Below are positions 52,901 through 60,887 of a DNA stretch of 64,000 bases, in pieces (positions within the stretch are counted from its first letter, which is position 1; each line of letters begins with the position of its first letter). The notes under the pieces are model-generated. The model ran no database searches, was not told where the DNA came from, and saw only the letters and a list, made by a program, of their open reading frames with translations. Both the position numbers and the translations under genes were made by a program. The stretch spans positions 62,001-126,000 of the forward strand of contig CAMYAK010000002.1 in NCBI GenBank assembly GCA_947253765.1, written 5' to 3'. The DNA is from an uncultured Tissierellia bacterium (GTDB lineage Bacteria > Bacillota > Clostridia > Tissierellales > Peptoniphilaceae).

Positions 52901-53503
52901 TTCAATTACGACTCAATAGAAGAATATGAAAAACTGTCTGAAGAAATGGACTTTCTCAGAAAACAAATAGGGGACCTCAGGAGCTCAAAAGAAGATATCC
53001 TGGAGATGATAGAAGATCTTGACAAGACCATGGAAAGCCTCTTCCAAGACAGCTTCAAGAAAATAAATCAGGAATATAATCGTATTTTCAAGATTCTCTT
53101 TAACGGGGGTCACGCCAGATTGACACTGGACTCTGAGGATATACTTTCAGCCGGCATAGATATCGAGGCCCAGCCTCCCGGAAAGAAGCTTGAAAGTTTG
53201 GCGCTATTGTCAGGAGGGGAGAGGTCAATGACTGCCCTGGCCCTTCTATTCGCCATATTCTCGATCCATCCGACCCCCTTCTGCATATTGGATGAGATTG
53301 ATGCCTCACTTGATGAGGCTAATATAGGAAGGTATGTGAATTATCTGCAGACTCTCACAGAGTCAACACAGTTTATAATTATCACCCATAGGAAGACAAC
53401 CATGGAACTTGCTGATACCCTTTATGGCATAACCATGGAAGAAGGTACAAGTAAGGCAATATTTTTAGAGATTGAAGAATTAGAGGAGTCGCTTATTAAT
53501 TAG
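49970..53503 (+). CDS. smc: Chromosome partition protein Smc
   Basis: Condensin ATPase that organises and segregates the chromosome. N-terminal Walker A GPNGSGKSNISDAVRWVLGE, Q-loop GQGRIEDIL, long coiled coil, hinge at about residues 500-670 (VDVALGGALQNIVV; VVGGS-like MVGGSISRR), second coiled coil, and C-terminal signature LLSGGERSMTALAL with Walker B FCILDEIDASLDEAN. 1177 residues, full length. rnc-smc-ftsY order is conserved. Confidence 0.97.
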   Translation: MLRLKYIEMYGFKSFAEKTRLNFDRDFVAVVGPNGSGKSNISDAVRWVLGEMSAKTLRGEKMEDVIFAGTSKKKAMNMAMVTLALDNSESDIDLPYEEVHISRKVFRSGESQYFINKNKVRRKDVRELFFDTGIGQEGYSLIGQGRIEDILSSQSEDRRRIFDEAAGIAKYKYKKDEAQRRLDKTEENLEIFTTDLRGKIQEEKILKKQAENARKGLELSRELEVNELSLLKNDLDKIVRDDGDLSGEKERLEADFKEQTELLNRANELLAPYNSKLNDMVTRKSQLETDREKIRTGIQKAEKDLSVKNEQVFFYKKDLERLEKSYSDREAEIEKLTIDKKLAEDNLESNKKSLNDLKEKLNALSRIEDNDQITNDLSNLSAEKDKLNEALNFLEFEKTRTIKADQALLAHQDETRKEREIKARELQDFKSKFDSLTTDQEKIVKDIEKYNQSKEDNKLEAQAVNDKISEIESGRRDKERKSAEVSSELKFLQSLLESHEGYNRPVKELLKIADRDGNIGSRMLGSLADMIRVKPGYEKAVDVALGGALQNIVVRNKDDAKFLINLIKSKNIGRITFLPLDSIEGSRPVQVKEKEVICSAVEALEYDDKLSPIVDHFLANTVLVEDLNSAVRLSDKSIRSVRIVSLDGDVINSWGSMVGGSISRRREASLLNRKTRIKDLEKDLTSINEQLIKLESLRKDELASLAALVRENEDYDKKISEARIDLDQNKDGLAELSVSINMAQELIRNLDITLARKSAYSQDEFDEKKKLLEDKIKANDKKHLEFVKKLEAGKLEAGRRDKERSIIAERISYIERDLNLAENTYNELSEQLDQSKITQDQESREKEDLVKKIGENEEFIKDAEARLKNGQVEIKNLELAAGKLESDEGALRKKLEKQLNIKEKSSALKSELENQIYRINLKIERERERRGELIDNYLSQYDISMEELDFKLEKLDPIKTTRSKVIEIKQELSAIGFFNYDSIEEYEKLSEEMDFLRKQIGDLRSSKEDILEMIEDLDKTMESLFQDSFKKINQEYNRIFKILFNGGHARLTLDSEDILSAGIDIEAQPPGKKLESLALLSGGERSMTALALLFAIFSIHPTPFCILDEIDASLDEANIGRYVNYLQTLTESTQFIIITHRKTTMELADTLYGITMEEGTSKAIFLEIEELEESLIN

Positions 53504-53511
53504 GAGGATAT

Positions 53512-54426
53512 ATGTCTTTTTTCGATAAGTTAAAAAAAGGCCTGAGTAAAACAAGAGAAAGTTTTGCCGGTGCTGTTGACAATATTATTTACGGTAAGGC
53601 TAAGATCGATGATGAGACTTTTGAGGATTTGGAAGCCGGTCTGGTAATGGCCGATATAGGATACGAATCTTCGATGGATATTATTGATGAGCTTAGGGAC
53701 AAGGTGGCTGAGGAAAGGATTCGTGAACCGGAAGGCATAAAGACTGCTCTTAGAACAATAATGGCAGAAAAATTGATCAAGGATTCCTCAGAAAATCAAA
53801 TTTTAAGCCGAAAAGAGCCCACTGTTATTTTGGTCATAGGTGTTAACGGTGTAGGGAAAACCACAACAATAGGTAAGATGGCCAAGTTCCTTAAAGAAGA
53901 GGGTAAATCGGTTCTCCTTTGCGCTGCCGATACTTTCAGGGCTGCAGCTATTGAACAGCTGGATACCTGGTCAAAGAGGTCAGGCGTAGATATTATTAAA
54001 CATGAAGAAGGGGCCGATCCCGCATCTGTCGTATTTGACGGAATCCATGCAGCCAAGGCAAGGTCAAGTGATGTTTTAATTATCGATACAGCAGGCAGAC
54101 TCCACAACAAAAAGAACCTGATGGACGAGCTTGAAAAAATCAACAGGATAATAGACAGGGAATTCCCTGCCGCCTATAAAGAATCTTTATTGGTTCTCGA
54201 TGCCGGTACCGGACAGAACGCTCTTATGCAGGCCAGGGCCTTTAACGAGGTAACCGGGCTTACAGGAATTATCCTCACAAAGCTTGACGGAACAGGAAAG
54301 GGCGGGGTAATCTATCCCCTCCAGCATGAGCTTAAGCTACCTGTGAAGTGGATAGGGGTTGGTGAAGGCATTGATGATTTGAGGCCATTTAATGCGGAGG
54401 AGTTTGTGGCAGCCATTTTCAGCTAA
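53512..54426 (+). CDS. ftsY: Signal recognition particle receptor FtsY
   Basis: GTPase that docks SRP-ribosome complexes at the membrane. 304 residues, only the NG domain: KLKKGLSKTRESFAGAVDNII at the N-terminus, P-loop GVNGVGKTTTIGKMA, DTFRAAAIEQL, DTAGRLHNKKNLM, TKLDGTGKGG and GVGEGIDDLRPF. The acidic A domain of E. coli FtsY is absent, as usual for Gram-positives. Strong TAGGAGGATAT upstream. Confidence 0.97.
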   Translation: MSFFDKLKKGLSKTRESFAGAVDNIIYGKAKIDDETFEDLEAGLVMADIGYESSMDIIDELRDKVAEERIREPEGIKTALRTIMAEKLIKDSSENQILSRKEPTVILVIGVNGVGKTTTIGKMAKFLKEEGKSVLLCAADTFRAAAIEQLDTWSKRSGVDIIKHEEGADPASVVFDGIHAAKARSSDVLIIDTAGRLHNKKNLMDELEKINRIIDREFPAAYKESLLVLDAGTGQNALMQARAFNEVTGLTGIILTKLDGTGKGGVIYPLQHELKLPVKWIGVGEGIDDLRPFNAEEFVAAIFS

Positions 54427-54441
54427 ACACGAGGAGGTCAC

Positions 54442-54831
54442 ATGAAAAATAATAAAATCAACTATCTAATAATAGCACTTACAATAGTTTCAGTGATCTA
54501 TGCTATTTTAATATTAAATGGAACAATTGAACCTGATTTTATTGAAACCCATGGAGCTCTTGTAACACTTGTTATACCCGAGGTCGTCTTGCTGATTGCT
54601 GATGCAAAGGAAAAGAACAGCTTAAAATATACAAGGAGACTGTTTTCTATATTCTTTGTAATAAATATCATATGCCTGCTTTTCGTTTTTCTCCCATCCG
54701 GTTCAATACTGCCAAATTGCACGGCTGATGCCATGACTATGGGAAGTGTGATATTAATTCCGGGTATTGCATTTTTAAGCTACTATTATTGGCAAAAAAA
54801 GAAGCTTAATAAAAAAGAAATGCAGGATTAA
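54442..54831 (+). CDS. Four-helix membrane protein of unknown function
   Basis: 129 residues with four hydrophobic segments at about 7-26, 38-54, 66-85 and 98-116, short loops, and a Lys-rich cytoplasmic end (KKKLNKKEMQD). No motif allows a family call. It begins 15 nt after ftsY with a strong GAGGAGGTCAC ribosome binding site and is closed by its own terminator, so it is probably the last gene of the smc-ftsY operon. It is not part of the usual ftsY-ylxM-ffh order, and its base composition is AT-rich relative to both neighbours, both hinting at insertion. Confidence 0.8.
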   Translation: MKNNKINYLIIALTIVSVIYAILILNGTIEPDFIETHGALVTLVIPEVVLLIADAKEKNSLKYTRRLFSIFFVINIICLLFVFLPSGSILPNCTADAMTMGSVILIPGIAFLSYYYWQKKKLNKKEMQD

Positions 54832-54853
54832 TTCTTAAAAATATAATGAATCC

Positions 54854-54891
54854 AGCCTGTCAAGTAAAACTACTTGACAGGCTCTTTATTT
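54854..54891 (+). terminator. Rho-independent terminator, overlapping the ylxM promoter
   Basis: A perfect 13-bp stem, AGCCTGTCAAGTA against TACTTGACAGGCT, with an AAAC loop, followed by CTTTATTT. Its right arm contains TTGACA, which serves as the -35 of the next promoter. Confidence 0.88.
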
Positions 54892-54902
54892 GGATATAAA
54901 AT
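54874..54902 (+). promoter_or_regulatory. Promoter of the ylxM-ffh-rpsP operon embedded in the terminator
   Basis: TTGACA (54874-54879, perfect), a 17-nt spacer and TAAAAT (54897-54902, 5 of 6). The -35 hexamer is part of the descending arm of the upstream terminator hairpin. Start expected near 54909, about 34 nt before ylxM. Confidence 0.65.
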
Positions 54903-54942
54903 ATCTCCTGTTGGTTAAAAGCTTGATTTTGCGGGAGTTGTC

Positions 54943-55296
54943 ATGGAAGATCTGATAAAAATCGGAATGCTGTTTCAGATTTATGGGCCTTTATTGACGG
55001 ACAATCAAAAGGCTCTCTTAAGTGACTACTATTATAATGACCTGTCCTTACAGGAAATAGCTGAAAATAAGGAAATATCCAAGCAAGCCGTTTCAGATCA
55101 GCTTAACAGGGCTGTTAAAAAGATGGAAAATTTTGAAAATATTTTAGCATCCTCAAAAAAAACTCAAGCTGTTATCACGATACTTAGTCCCCTCATTGAA
55201 GACTTGGATGGGGACAGCCACATTACCAAAGGTGAAATTAATAAAAAACTGAAGGAGCTGAGAGAAATCCTGCTCCCGGACGGAAAGGAGGCCTAG
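54943..55296 (+). CDS. ylxM: YlxM family putative SRP-associated DNA-binding protein
   Basis: 117-residue protein with a sigma-70 region-4-like helix-turn-helix (LTDNQKALLSDYYYNDLSLQEIAENKEISKQAVSDQL, shown here in parts). Always next to ffh in Firmicutes; the Streptococcus homologue affects SRP function. GGGAG precedes the ATG. Its stop codon abuts the ffh start. Confidence 0.9.
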   Translation: MEDLIKIGMLFQIYGPLLTDNQKALLSDYYYNDLSLQEIAENKEISKQAVSDQLNRAVKKMENFENILASSKKTQAVITILSPLIEDLDGDSHITKGEINKKLKELREILLPDGKEA

Positions 55297-56619
55297 ATGT
55301 TTGAAAATTTAGCTGAACGCCTTCAAAATACTTTTGCAAAACTTACAGGCAAGGGTAAATTATCTGAAAAAGATATTGACCAGGCCATGAGGGAGATCAG
55401 ACTGGCCCTCCTGGAAGCGGACGTCAATTATAAGGTTGTTAAAGATTTTGTTAAAGACGTCAAGGAAAAGTCAATGGGCGAGAGTGTCATGAAATCATTG
55501 ACACCCGGTCAGATGGTTATCAAAATCGTTAGAGACCGGATGGTAGACCTCATGACTGATGATAATCGGGAACTGAGATATGCCAGTCCGAGTACAATCA
55601 TCCTCATGTGCGGTTTACAGGGTTCAGGAAAGACAACCCATGCTGCAAAGTTGGCTAATTATTATATAAAAAAGGGAAAGAGACCCCTCTTGGTTGCCTG
55701 TGACGTCTATAGGCCGGCTGCCATAAGCCAGCTGCAAATTTTAGGCAAGAAGGTGGGGGCAGATGTCTATCAGAGAGGAACAGAAGTTTCTCCTGTGACA
55801 ATAGCAAAAGATGCTGTGGAGATGGCCAACAGAAGTGGATATAATGTCGTAATAATCGATACTGCCGGTCGACTCCAGATTGATGAAAAGCTCATGGAGG
55901 AGCTCAAGAGTATTAAAGAATCCGTCAACGTTACGGAAACCCTTCTTGTAGTTGATGCTATGACAGGCCAGGAAGCGGTAAATGTCGCTAAAACCTTTAA
56001 TGACGATATAGACATAAGCGGCATCATCCTTTCAAAAATGGATGGTGATGCAAGAGGCGGAGCGGCACTTTCTATCAGGGCTGTCACAGGTAAACCCATC
56101 AAGCTTGTGGGCCAGGGTGAAAAAATTGATGACCTGGCGGAATTCTACCCCGACAGGCTGGTTTCAAGAATTTTGGGAATGGGAGATGTACTGAGTCTCA
56201 TTGAGAAGGCCGAGCAAAACCTGGACCAGGAAAAGGCCAGGGAGATGGAGGAGAAATTAAGAAAGGCCAAATTTGACCTAAATGATTTCTACGACCAGCT
56301 CCAGCAGGTAAAGAGGATGGGACCCCTACAGGATATTTTGTCAATGCTTCCGGGCATGAATAAAAAAGCCATGGCCGGAATTAATATAGATGATAAGCAG
56401 ATGATAAGGGTGGAGGCAATATTGACTTCCATGACAGATGAAGAGAGGAAGAATCCCGACCTGATAAACGGGTCGAGGAGGGAGAGGATTGCCAAGGGTT
56501 CAGGAACAAGCCCGGTCATGGTAAACCGTTTGTTAAAACAGTTCAGGCAGTCAAAAAAGATGATGAAGAAGCTGTCAAATATGGGCAGCAGGAGAAATCC
56601 ATTTAAAGGTTTCTTTTAG
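55297..56619 (+). CDS. ffh: Signal recognition particle protein Ffh
   Basis: GTPase of SRP that binds signal sequences and 4.5S RNA. N domain, then G domain with CGLQGSGKTTHAAKLA, DVYRPAAISQL, DTAGRLQIDEKLM, SKMDGDARGG and GQGEKIDDL; the C-terminal M domain is methionine-rich (KKMMKKLSNMGSRRNPF) and contains GSRRERIAKGSG for RNA binding. 440 residues. ATG directly follows the ylxM stop with GGAAAGGAGG inside ylxM's last codons. Confidence 0.97.
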   Translation: MFENLAERLQNTFAKLTGKGKLSEKDIDQAMREIRLALLEADVNYKVVKDFVKDVKEKSMGESVMKSLTPGQMVIKIVRDRMVDLMTDDNRELRYASPSTIILMCGLQGSGKTTHAAKLANYYIKKGKRPLLVACDVYRPAAISQLQILGKKVGADVYQRGTEVSPVTIAKDAVEMANRSGYNVVIIDTAGRLQIDEKLMEELKSIKESVNVTETLLVVDAMTGQEAVNVAKTFNDDIDISGIILSKMDGDARGGAALSIRAVTGKPIKLVGQGEKIDDLAEFYPDRLVSRILGMGDVLSLIEKAEQNLDQEKAREMEEKLRKAKFDLNDFYDQLQQVKRMGPLQDILSMLPGMNKKAMAGINIDDKQMIRVEAILTSMTDEERKNPDLINGSRRERIAKGSGTSPVMVNRLLKQFRQSKKMMKKLSNMGSRRNPFKGFF

Positions 56620-56630
56620 TAGGAGGAATT

Positions 56631-57071
56631 ATGTCAGTAAAAATTAGAATGAAGCGCATCGGTGCAACCAAAAGACCCTTTTATCGTATTGTAGTTGCAG
56701 ATTCAAGAAGGGCAACAAATGGACGTTTTATTGAAGAACTCGGCTTCTATAATCCGATTTCAGATCCCCGTATGTTCCGTATTGACGCGGACAAGGTAAA
56801 GAACTGGATTGCCAACGGAGCCCAGCCTTCAAAAACATGTGATCGTCTTTTCAAAGAGTACAAGGTTTATGATTCTCAAGGTTTGGTAGAGGACGGTTGT
56901 GCAAATCAGGCCAAGCCTAAGAAGCATTATGAAGCCGAAGTCATTGATCCGAGCGAATATGCCAAGGTAGAAGAAGTTGAGGAAGTTGCTGAACCTGCTC
57001 AGGAAGCAGAATCCGAGCCGGAAGCTGAGGCTGAGGCGGAAACTGAAACTGAAGAAGCAGAGGCTGAATAA
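56631..57071 (+). CDS. rpsP: Ribosomal protein S16 with long acidic tail
   Basis: Small-subunit protein. The first 80 residues are canonical (VKIRMKRIGATKRPFYRIVVADSRR as a contiguous family start, here cited in part: RMKRIGATKRPFYRIV). Usual length is 80-95; here 146, because residues about 85-146 form a tail that becomes almost purely Glu, Ala and Thr (EAESEPEAEAEAETETEE). The tail is in frame and ends at a normal TAA that overlaps the khpA ATG by one base, so it is real and not a frameshift artefact. Confidence 0.95.
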   Translation: MSVKIRMKRIGATKRPFYRIVVADSRRATNGRFIEELGFYNPISDPRMFRIDADKVKNWIANGAQPSKTCDRLFKEYKVYDSQGLVEDGCANQAKPKKHYEAEVIDPSEYAKVEEVEEVAEPAQEAESEPEAEAEAETETEEAEAE

Positions 57072-57313
57072 TGAAAGATCTTTTGGAAAAAGTTGCCATA
57101 GCACTTGTTGACCACAAGGATGACATTGAAGTCATAGAAAATCAGGATGGGGGAATGTTGGACCTGACCCTCCGTGTAAACCCTGAAGATATGGGCAAGG
57201 TCATTGGAAAACAGGGAAGAATTGCAAATTCCATAAGACAGATTTTAAAGGCATGCGCAATCAAAGAAAACGTAAAGGTTAACTTGGAAATAAAATCAAC
57301 TGATGAAGAATAA
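57071..57313 (+). CDS. khpA: KH-domain RNA-binding protein KhpA
   Basis: 80-residue single KH domain (LRVNPEDMGKVIGKQGRIANSIRQ, with the GxxG loop as GKQG). It binds RNA, often with KhpB, and influences cell division and translation in streptococci. It lies between rpsP and rimM as ylqC does in Bacillus, overlapping rpsP by 1 nt and rimM by 11 nt. Confidence 0.93.
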   Translation: MKDLLEKVAIALVDHKDDIEVIENQDGGMLDLTLRVNPEDMGKVIGKQGRIANSIRQILKACAIKENVKVNLEIKSTDEE

Positions 57314-57809
57314 CATGATCTCAATTGGCAGAATTATAAAAAGCCATGGACTCAAGGGCGCCGTAAAGGTTGCAGTAGCGGATGAGAGGGAAGGCCGTTT
57401 TAATGTAGGCCAACACCTATATACCGAAGAAGGCCGGGAATTTACAGTTCAGGAATTTTCAAATAACGGGCTTGTGTCAATCTTAAAATTTCAAGAATTG
57501 TCAAGCATTGAGGAGGCGGAAATTCTAAAGAATAAAGACCTCCTTATCGACGAGGAAGACCTGGCACCAAGAGAGGATGGAAGCTACTATATAAAAGACC
57601 TTTTGGGACTTGAAGTCCGGGACACTAAGGGCAATGACTTGGGCAAGGTTAAGGATGTTTTAAACTATGCAGCCAACGATGTCCTGGTAATTGATCATAA
57701 TGGCAAGGATTGTCTGGTTCCCTTTATAGAACAGATCCTTGTTTCAGTTGATATCGTCAAGGGCGTGATGGTTTTAGACCCCATAGAAGGACTTTTTGAT
57801 GAGGATTGA
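57303..57809 (+). CDS. rimM: Ribosome maturation factor RimM
   Basis: Assists 30S head assembly. N-terminal domain SIGRIIKSHGLKGAVKV and a C-terminal PRC barrel (YYIKDLLGLEVRDTKGNDLGKV, shown in part). ATG 57303 overlaps khpA; ATG 57315 is an alternative with no better ribosome binding site. 168 residues from the first. Overlaps trmD by 11 nt. Confidence 0.93.
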   Translation: MKNNMISIGRIIKSHGLKGAVKVAVADEREGRFNVGQHLYTEEGREFTVQEFSNNGLVSILKFQELSSIEEAEILKNKDLLIDEEDLAPREDGSYYIKDLLGLEVRDTKGNDLGKVKDVLNYAANDVLVIDHNGKDCLVPFIEQILVSVDIVKGVMVLDPIEGLFDED

Positions 57810-58497
57810 TGTTCTTAGTCTTTTTCCGGAATGCTTTGATCTTTTAAACTCCTATGGAGTTATAGGAAAAGCAATAGATAGCGGAAAAATCAAGGTCAAC
57901 AGCATAGATATCAGAGATTTCTGCCATGACAAGCACAAGAGTGCCGACGATACTGTTTTTGGCGGTGCTGCAGGAATGCTTATGAAACCGGGCCCGGTGG
58001 TTGAAGCCATCGAGTCTGTTAAAAAGGAAAACTCAAAGGTCATATATTTAAGCCCGCAAGGCAGGCTGTTAAACCATCAAAAGGCCGTAGATCTTTCAAA
58101 GGAGAGTCACTTAATTCTCCTCTGCGGTCACTATGAAGGTATTGACAGCAGGGTGGTTAATCATTTTGTCGATGAAGAAATATCTATTGGTGACTATGTT
58201 TTAACAGGGGGAGAGATCCCTGCAATGGTCCTAATCGACAGCGTGGTTCGCTGGGTTGATGGGGTTCTGGGGAGCGCAGAATCCGCCCCCACCGACTCAT
58301 TGGCAGACGGACTGCTTCAATATGATGAGTTTACCAAGCCAAGGAATTTCAGGGGCTATGAAGTTCCTGAAGTCCTTTACAGCGGAGACCACAAAGCAGT
58401 TGATCTTTGGAGACGTGAGAGCAGCCTTAAAAACACAAAAGAGAAGCGACCGGATTTATACAGGGTCTACTTGGAAAATAAAGAAGATAATCACTAA
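57799..58497 (+). CDS. trmD: tRNA (guanine-37-N1)-methyltransferase TrmD
   Basis: Methylates G37 to prevent frameshifting. SAM trefoil-knot motifs LCGHYEGIDSRV and SIGDYVLTGGE are present, as are HDKHKSADDTVFGG and LLQYDEFTKPR. ATG 57799 (just after AGAAGGA) is preferred over TTG three bases upstream. 232 residues. Followed by rplS 13 nt later. Confidence 0.96.
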   Translation: MRIDVLSLFPECFDLLNSYGVIGKAIDSGKIKVNSIDIRDFCHDKHKSADDTVFGGAAGMLMKPGPVVEAIESVKKENSKVIYLSPQGRLLNHQKAVDLSKESHLILLCGHYEGIDSRVVNHFVDEEISIGDYVLTGGEIPAMVLIDSVVRWVDGVLGSAESAPTDSLADGLLQYDEFTKPRNFRGYEVPEVLYSGDHKAVDLWRRESSLKNTKEKRPDLYRVYLENKEDNH

Positions 58498-58510
58498 TTA
58501 GGAGGAAGCG

Positions 58511-58858
58511 ATGGATTATATTAAGAATCTTGAAAAAGAACAGATGAAGTCTGAAGTACCGGCATTTAATGTCGGGGATACTGTAAGAGTTCACTACCGC
58601 ATTAAAGAGGGCAGCCGTGAACGTATTCAGATTTTTGAGGGTACAGTAATTAAAATGCAGGCAGGCGGCGTAAGCGAGACCTTTACAGTTCGCAGACTCA
58701 GCTACGGAGTCGGAGTTGAAAGAACCTTCCTTTTACACTCTCCCAGGGTTGAGAATGTTGAAGTAAGCCGTCAGGGTAAAGCTCGTAGGGCAAAGCTCTA
58801 TTATTTACGTGGCCGTGTCGGTAAGAGTGCCAAGGTTAAGGAAAAACAGAGCTTTTAA
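58511..58858 (+). CDS. rplS: Ribosomal protein L19
   Basis: 115-residue large-subunit protein at the inter-subunit bridge. VGDTVRVHYRIKEGSRERIQ, FEGTVIKMQAGGVSETFTVR and the C-terminal RRAKLYYLRGRVGKSAKV are canonical. TAGGAGGAAGCG precedes the ATG. A weak terminator follows. Confidence 0.97.
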   Translation: MDYIKNLEKEQMKSEVPAFNVGDTVRVHYRIKEGSRERIQIFEGTVIKMQAGGVSETFTVRRLSYGVGVERTFLLHSPRVENVEVSRQGKARRAKLYYLRGRVGKSAKVKEKQSF

Positions 58859-58862
58859 TTTC

Positions 58863-58903
58863 AGGAGCAGGGTCCGGTTACCGGGGTCTGCTCCTTTACT
58901 TTA
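58863..58903 (+). terminator. Weak terminator or attenuator after rplS
   Basis: Outer stem AGGAGCAG/CTGCTCCT, a symmetric GGT/GGT internal loop and inner CCGG/CCGG with a TTA loop, followed by TTACTTTATAA. The T-run is interrupted, so partial readthrough into rbgA is likely. Confidence 0.55.
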
Positions 58904-58926
58904 TAAGACTTTAGAAGGAGAAAAGT

Positions 58927-59769
58927 ATGGCAATCAATTGGTTTCCCGGCCATATGAAAAAAGCATCAAGGCAGATAGAGGAAAAGTTGCCTTTGCTGGA
59001 TATTACATGTGAAATTTTAGATGCCGGGATCCCGGAATCATCTTCAAATTATTTCCTTGAGGACATTACAAAAAAGAAGCCGAGATTGATAATATTAAAC
59101 AAAGCTGACCTGGCTGATCCTGAGGTAACGCAACAATGGATTAAGCATTTCGAGGAAAAAGGCTTTAGAGCCTTGGCATGCAATTCGCAAAAGGATAATA
59201 TTCTGCCTGAAAAGGTCAGAAAAGAGGCAGGAATAATCTGTAAGAAAGCCTTAGAGGAGCGTAAGAGTCGGGACATTAAAAATGAAGAGATCAGGATGCT
59301 GGTCTTCGGTATTCCGAATTCAGGGAAATCCACTTTTATAAATAAGATGGCAGGAAAACGGGCAGCCCAGGTTGGCAATAAACCTGGAATTACCAAAGAC
59401 CAGCGCTGGATAAGGTGCGGAAAGAATCTTCTTCTCATGGATACGCCCGGAATAATGATGAAAAAACTGACTCATAAAGAGGGCCTTCACCTGGCCTGGA
59501 CAGGAGCAATAAAGGAAGAAATTCTGGACCTTCAAGGACTGGGCTATGCTTTCATAGAATACCTGATGACAATAAAACCTGATGCCTTGATAAATAAATA
59601 TGACTTGAAAAAGGGTTTGAGCTCACTTGAGATTATGGATGAAATAGGCAAAAAGATGGGGGCCATGAACGGAACCTATGTTGATTATGACAGGGTATCC
59701 AAAAGAATCCTCTACGATTTCAGACAGGGGAAACTTGGACGAATAAGTCTGGAAAAACCGGAGTCCTAA
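58927..59769 (+). CDS. rbgA: Ribosome biogenesis GTPase RbgA (YlqF)
   Basis: Circularly permuted GTPase for late 50S assembly. Starts INWFPGHMKKA; G4 LNKADLAD precedes G1 GIPNSGKSTFINKM and G3 DTPGI; a C-terminal helical domain follows. 280 residues. AGAAGGAGAAAAGT upstream. One base separates its stop from rnhB. Confidence 0.95.
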   Translation: MAINWFPGHMKKASRQIEEKLPLLDITCEILDAGIPESSSNYFLEDITKKKPRLIILNKADLADPEVTQQWIKHFEEKGFRALACNSQKDNILPEKVRKEAGIICKKALEERKSRDIKNEEIRMLVFGIPNSGKSTFINKMAGKRAAQVGNKPGITKDQRWIRCGKNLLLMDTPGIMMKKLTHKEGLHLAWTGAIKEEILDLQGLGYAFIEYLMTIKPDALINKYDLKKGLSSLEIMDEIGKKMGAMNGTYVDYDRVSKRILYDFRQGKLGRISLEKPES

Positions 59770-59770
59770 T

Positions 59771-60484
59771 ATGCTTAATGACTATTGGAAGGATAGGGTT
59801 TCTGAAGAATTAAAGATTGAAATGGAAAAGCACGAAATGGTATGCGGAATAGATGAAGTAGGACGGGGTCCTATAGCCGGACCTGTCCTCGCCTGTGCTA
59901 TCATAATGCCAAGGGATCAGTTCATAGGCGGAGTTAAGGATTCAAAAAAACTGACAGCAAAAAAGAGAGAAAATCTATATAAAGAGATTTTGGACAGCTG
60001 TCTTGCCCTGGGAATCGGAATGGTAGATGAGAAGATCATAGATCAGATAAACATCCGACAGGCCACTTTATTAGCCATGCAAAAAGCTTATTATGGTCTG
60101 AAAGATAAGGAGGGGAATCCTGTCAAAGCGGACCTTGTAATGGTTGATCATGAAAAGCCTGAAATAGGCTGCCCGGAAATAGCCTTGGATAAGGGCGATG
60201 ACCGGGTCTATCAAATAGCTGCAGCTTCTATCGTCGCCAAGGTCACAAGGGACCGGATAATGGTAGAGTTTGGTGAAAAATATCCGGAATACGCCTTCGA
60301 ATCTCATAAGGGATATGGCACCAAAAAACATTATGATGCAATAAAGATGTATGGTCTTCTTCCAATTCACAGGAGGAGTTTTATACATGGAGATTTCCTT
60401 TTCGAACACAAGGACTATGAGCTCGAAGAAGTGGAGAGAAAGGCTTTCTATGATGAGCTCAAAAGAAAAAGGGGACTGGGCTGA
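59771..60484 (+). CDS. rnhB: Ribonuclease HII
   Basis: Removes ribonucleotides and RNA-DNA hybrids. The active-site motif is CGIDEVGRGPIAGPV (DEXGRG), with MVDHEK and AASIVAKVTRDR further on, and HKGYGTKKHYDAI near the end. 237 residues. Its last 35 nt overlap the start of the next gene. Confidence 0.95.
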   Translation: MLNDYWKDRVSEELKIEMEKHEMVCGIDEVGRGPIAGPVLACAIIMPRDQFIGGVKDSKKLTAKKRENLYKEILDSCLALGIGMVDEKIIDQINIRQATLLAMQKAYYGLKDKEGNPVKADLVMVDHEKPEIGCPEIALDKGDDRVYQIAAASIVAKVTRDRIMVEFGEKYPEYAFESHKGYGTKKHYDAIKMYGLLPIHRRSFIHGDFLFEHKDYELEEVERKAFYDELKRKRGLG

Positions 60485-60818
60485 AAAGAAGGCCGAACAT
60501 TTCTATTTAAAGCGGGGCTACAGGGTCCTGGCTGAGAAATACCGGTACAAGCACGGAGAGATAGACCTGATTGTTGCAAAGGGCGATTTGGTAAGATTTA
60601 TTGAGGTCAAGGCCAGGACAGGATTTACATATGGCCTCCCATCACAATATGTGAATTACTATAAAAGAGAGCATTTAAGGAGAACTGCAAAAGCCTTTAT
60701 TTTTAAAAATGCTGAAGAACTGTCCAATTCAAACTTCGTATTTGATATAGCTGAAATTTCTCTTTATAACAGGAAGATAAGAATCCTTAAAAACGCCTTT
60801 GAGATTAAAGAACAATGA
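60450..60818 (+). CDS. YraN/UPF0102 family endonuclease-like protein
   Basis: 122 residues with the Holliday-junction-resolvase-like fold signature KHGEIDLIVAKGDLVRFIEVKAR (catalytic-type E, D and ExK, cited in part). The frame opens further upstream, but ATG 60450/60453 gives the normal N-terminus (SSKEKGDWAEKKAEHF). It overlaps rnhB by 35 nt. Biochemical function of the family is still uncertain. Confidence 0.88.
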   Translation: MMSSKEKGDWAEKKAEHFYLKRGYRVLAEKYRYKHGEIDLIVAKGDLVRFIEVKARTGFTYGLPSQYVNYYKREHLRRTAKAFIFKNAEELSNSNFVFDIAEISLYNRKIRILKNAFEIKEQ

Positions 60819-60862
60819 CCTGATAAAAAACGATTAATTAGAAAATATCGGGGTAAAATACA

Positions 60863-60887
60863 TAAATGTAAGTTGTTTAAACATTTA
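60863..60887. repeat. Inverted repeat in the ferritin gene leader
   Basis: TAAATGT-N11-ACATTTA, followed by a short T-rich stretch. It may be a weak terminator of yraN or an operator for the ferritin gene; it is not a PerR or Fur consensus site. Confidence 0.3.
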
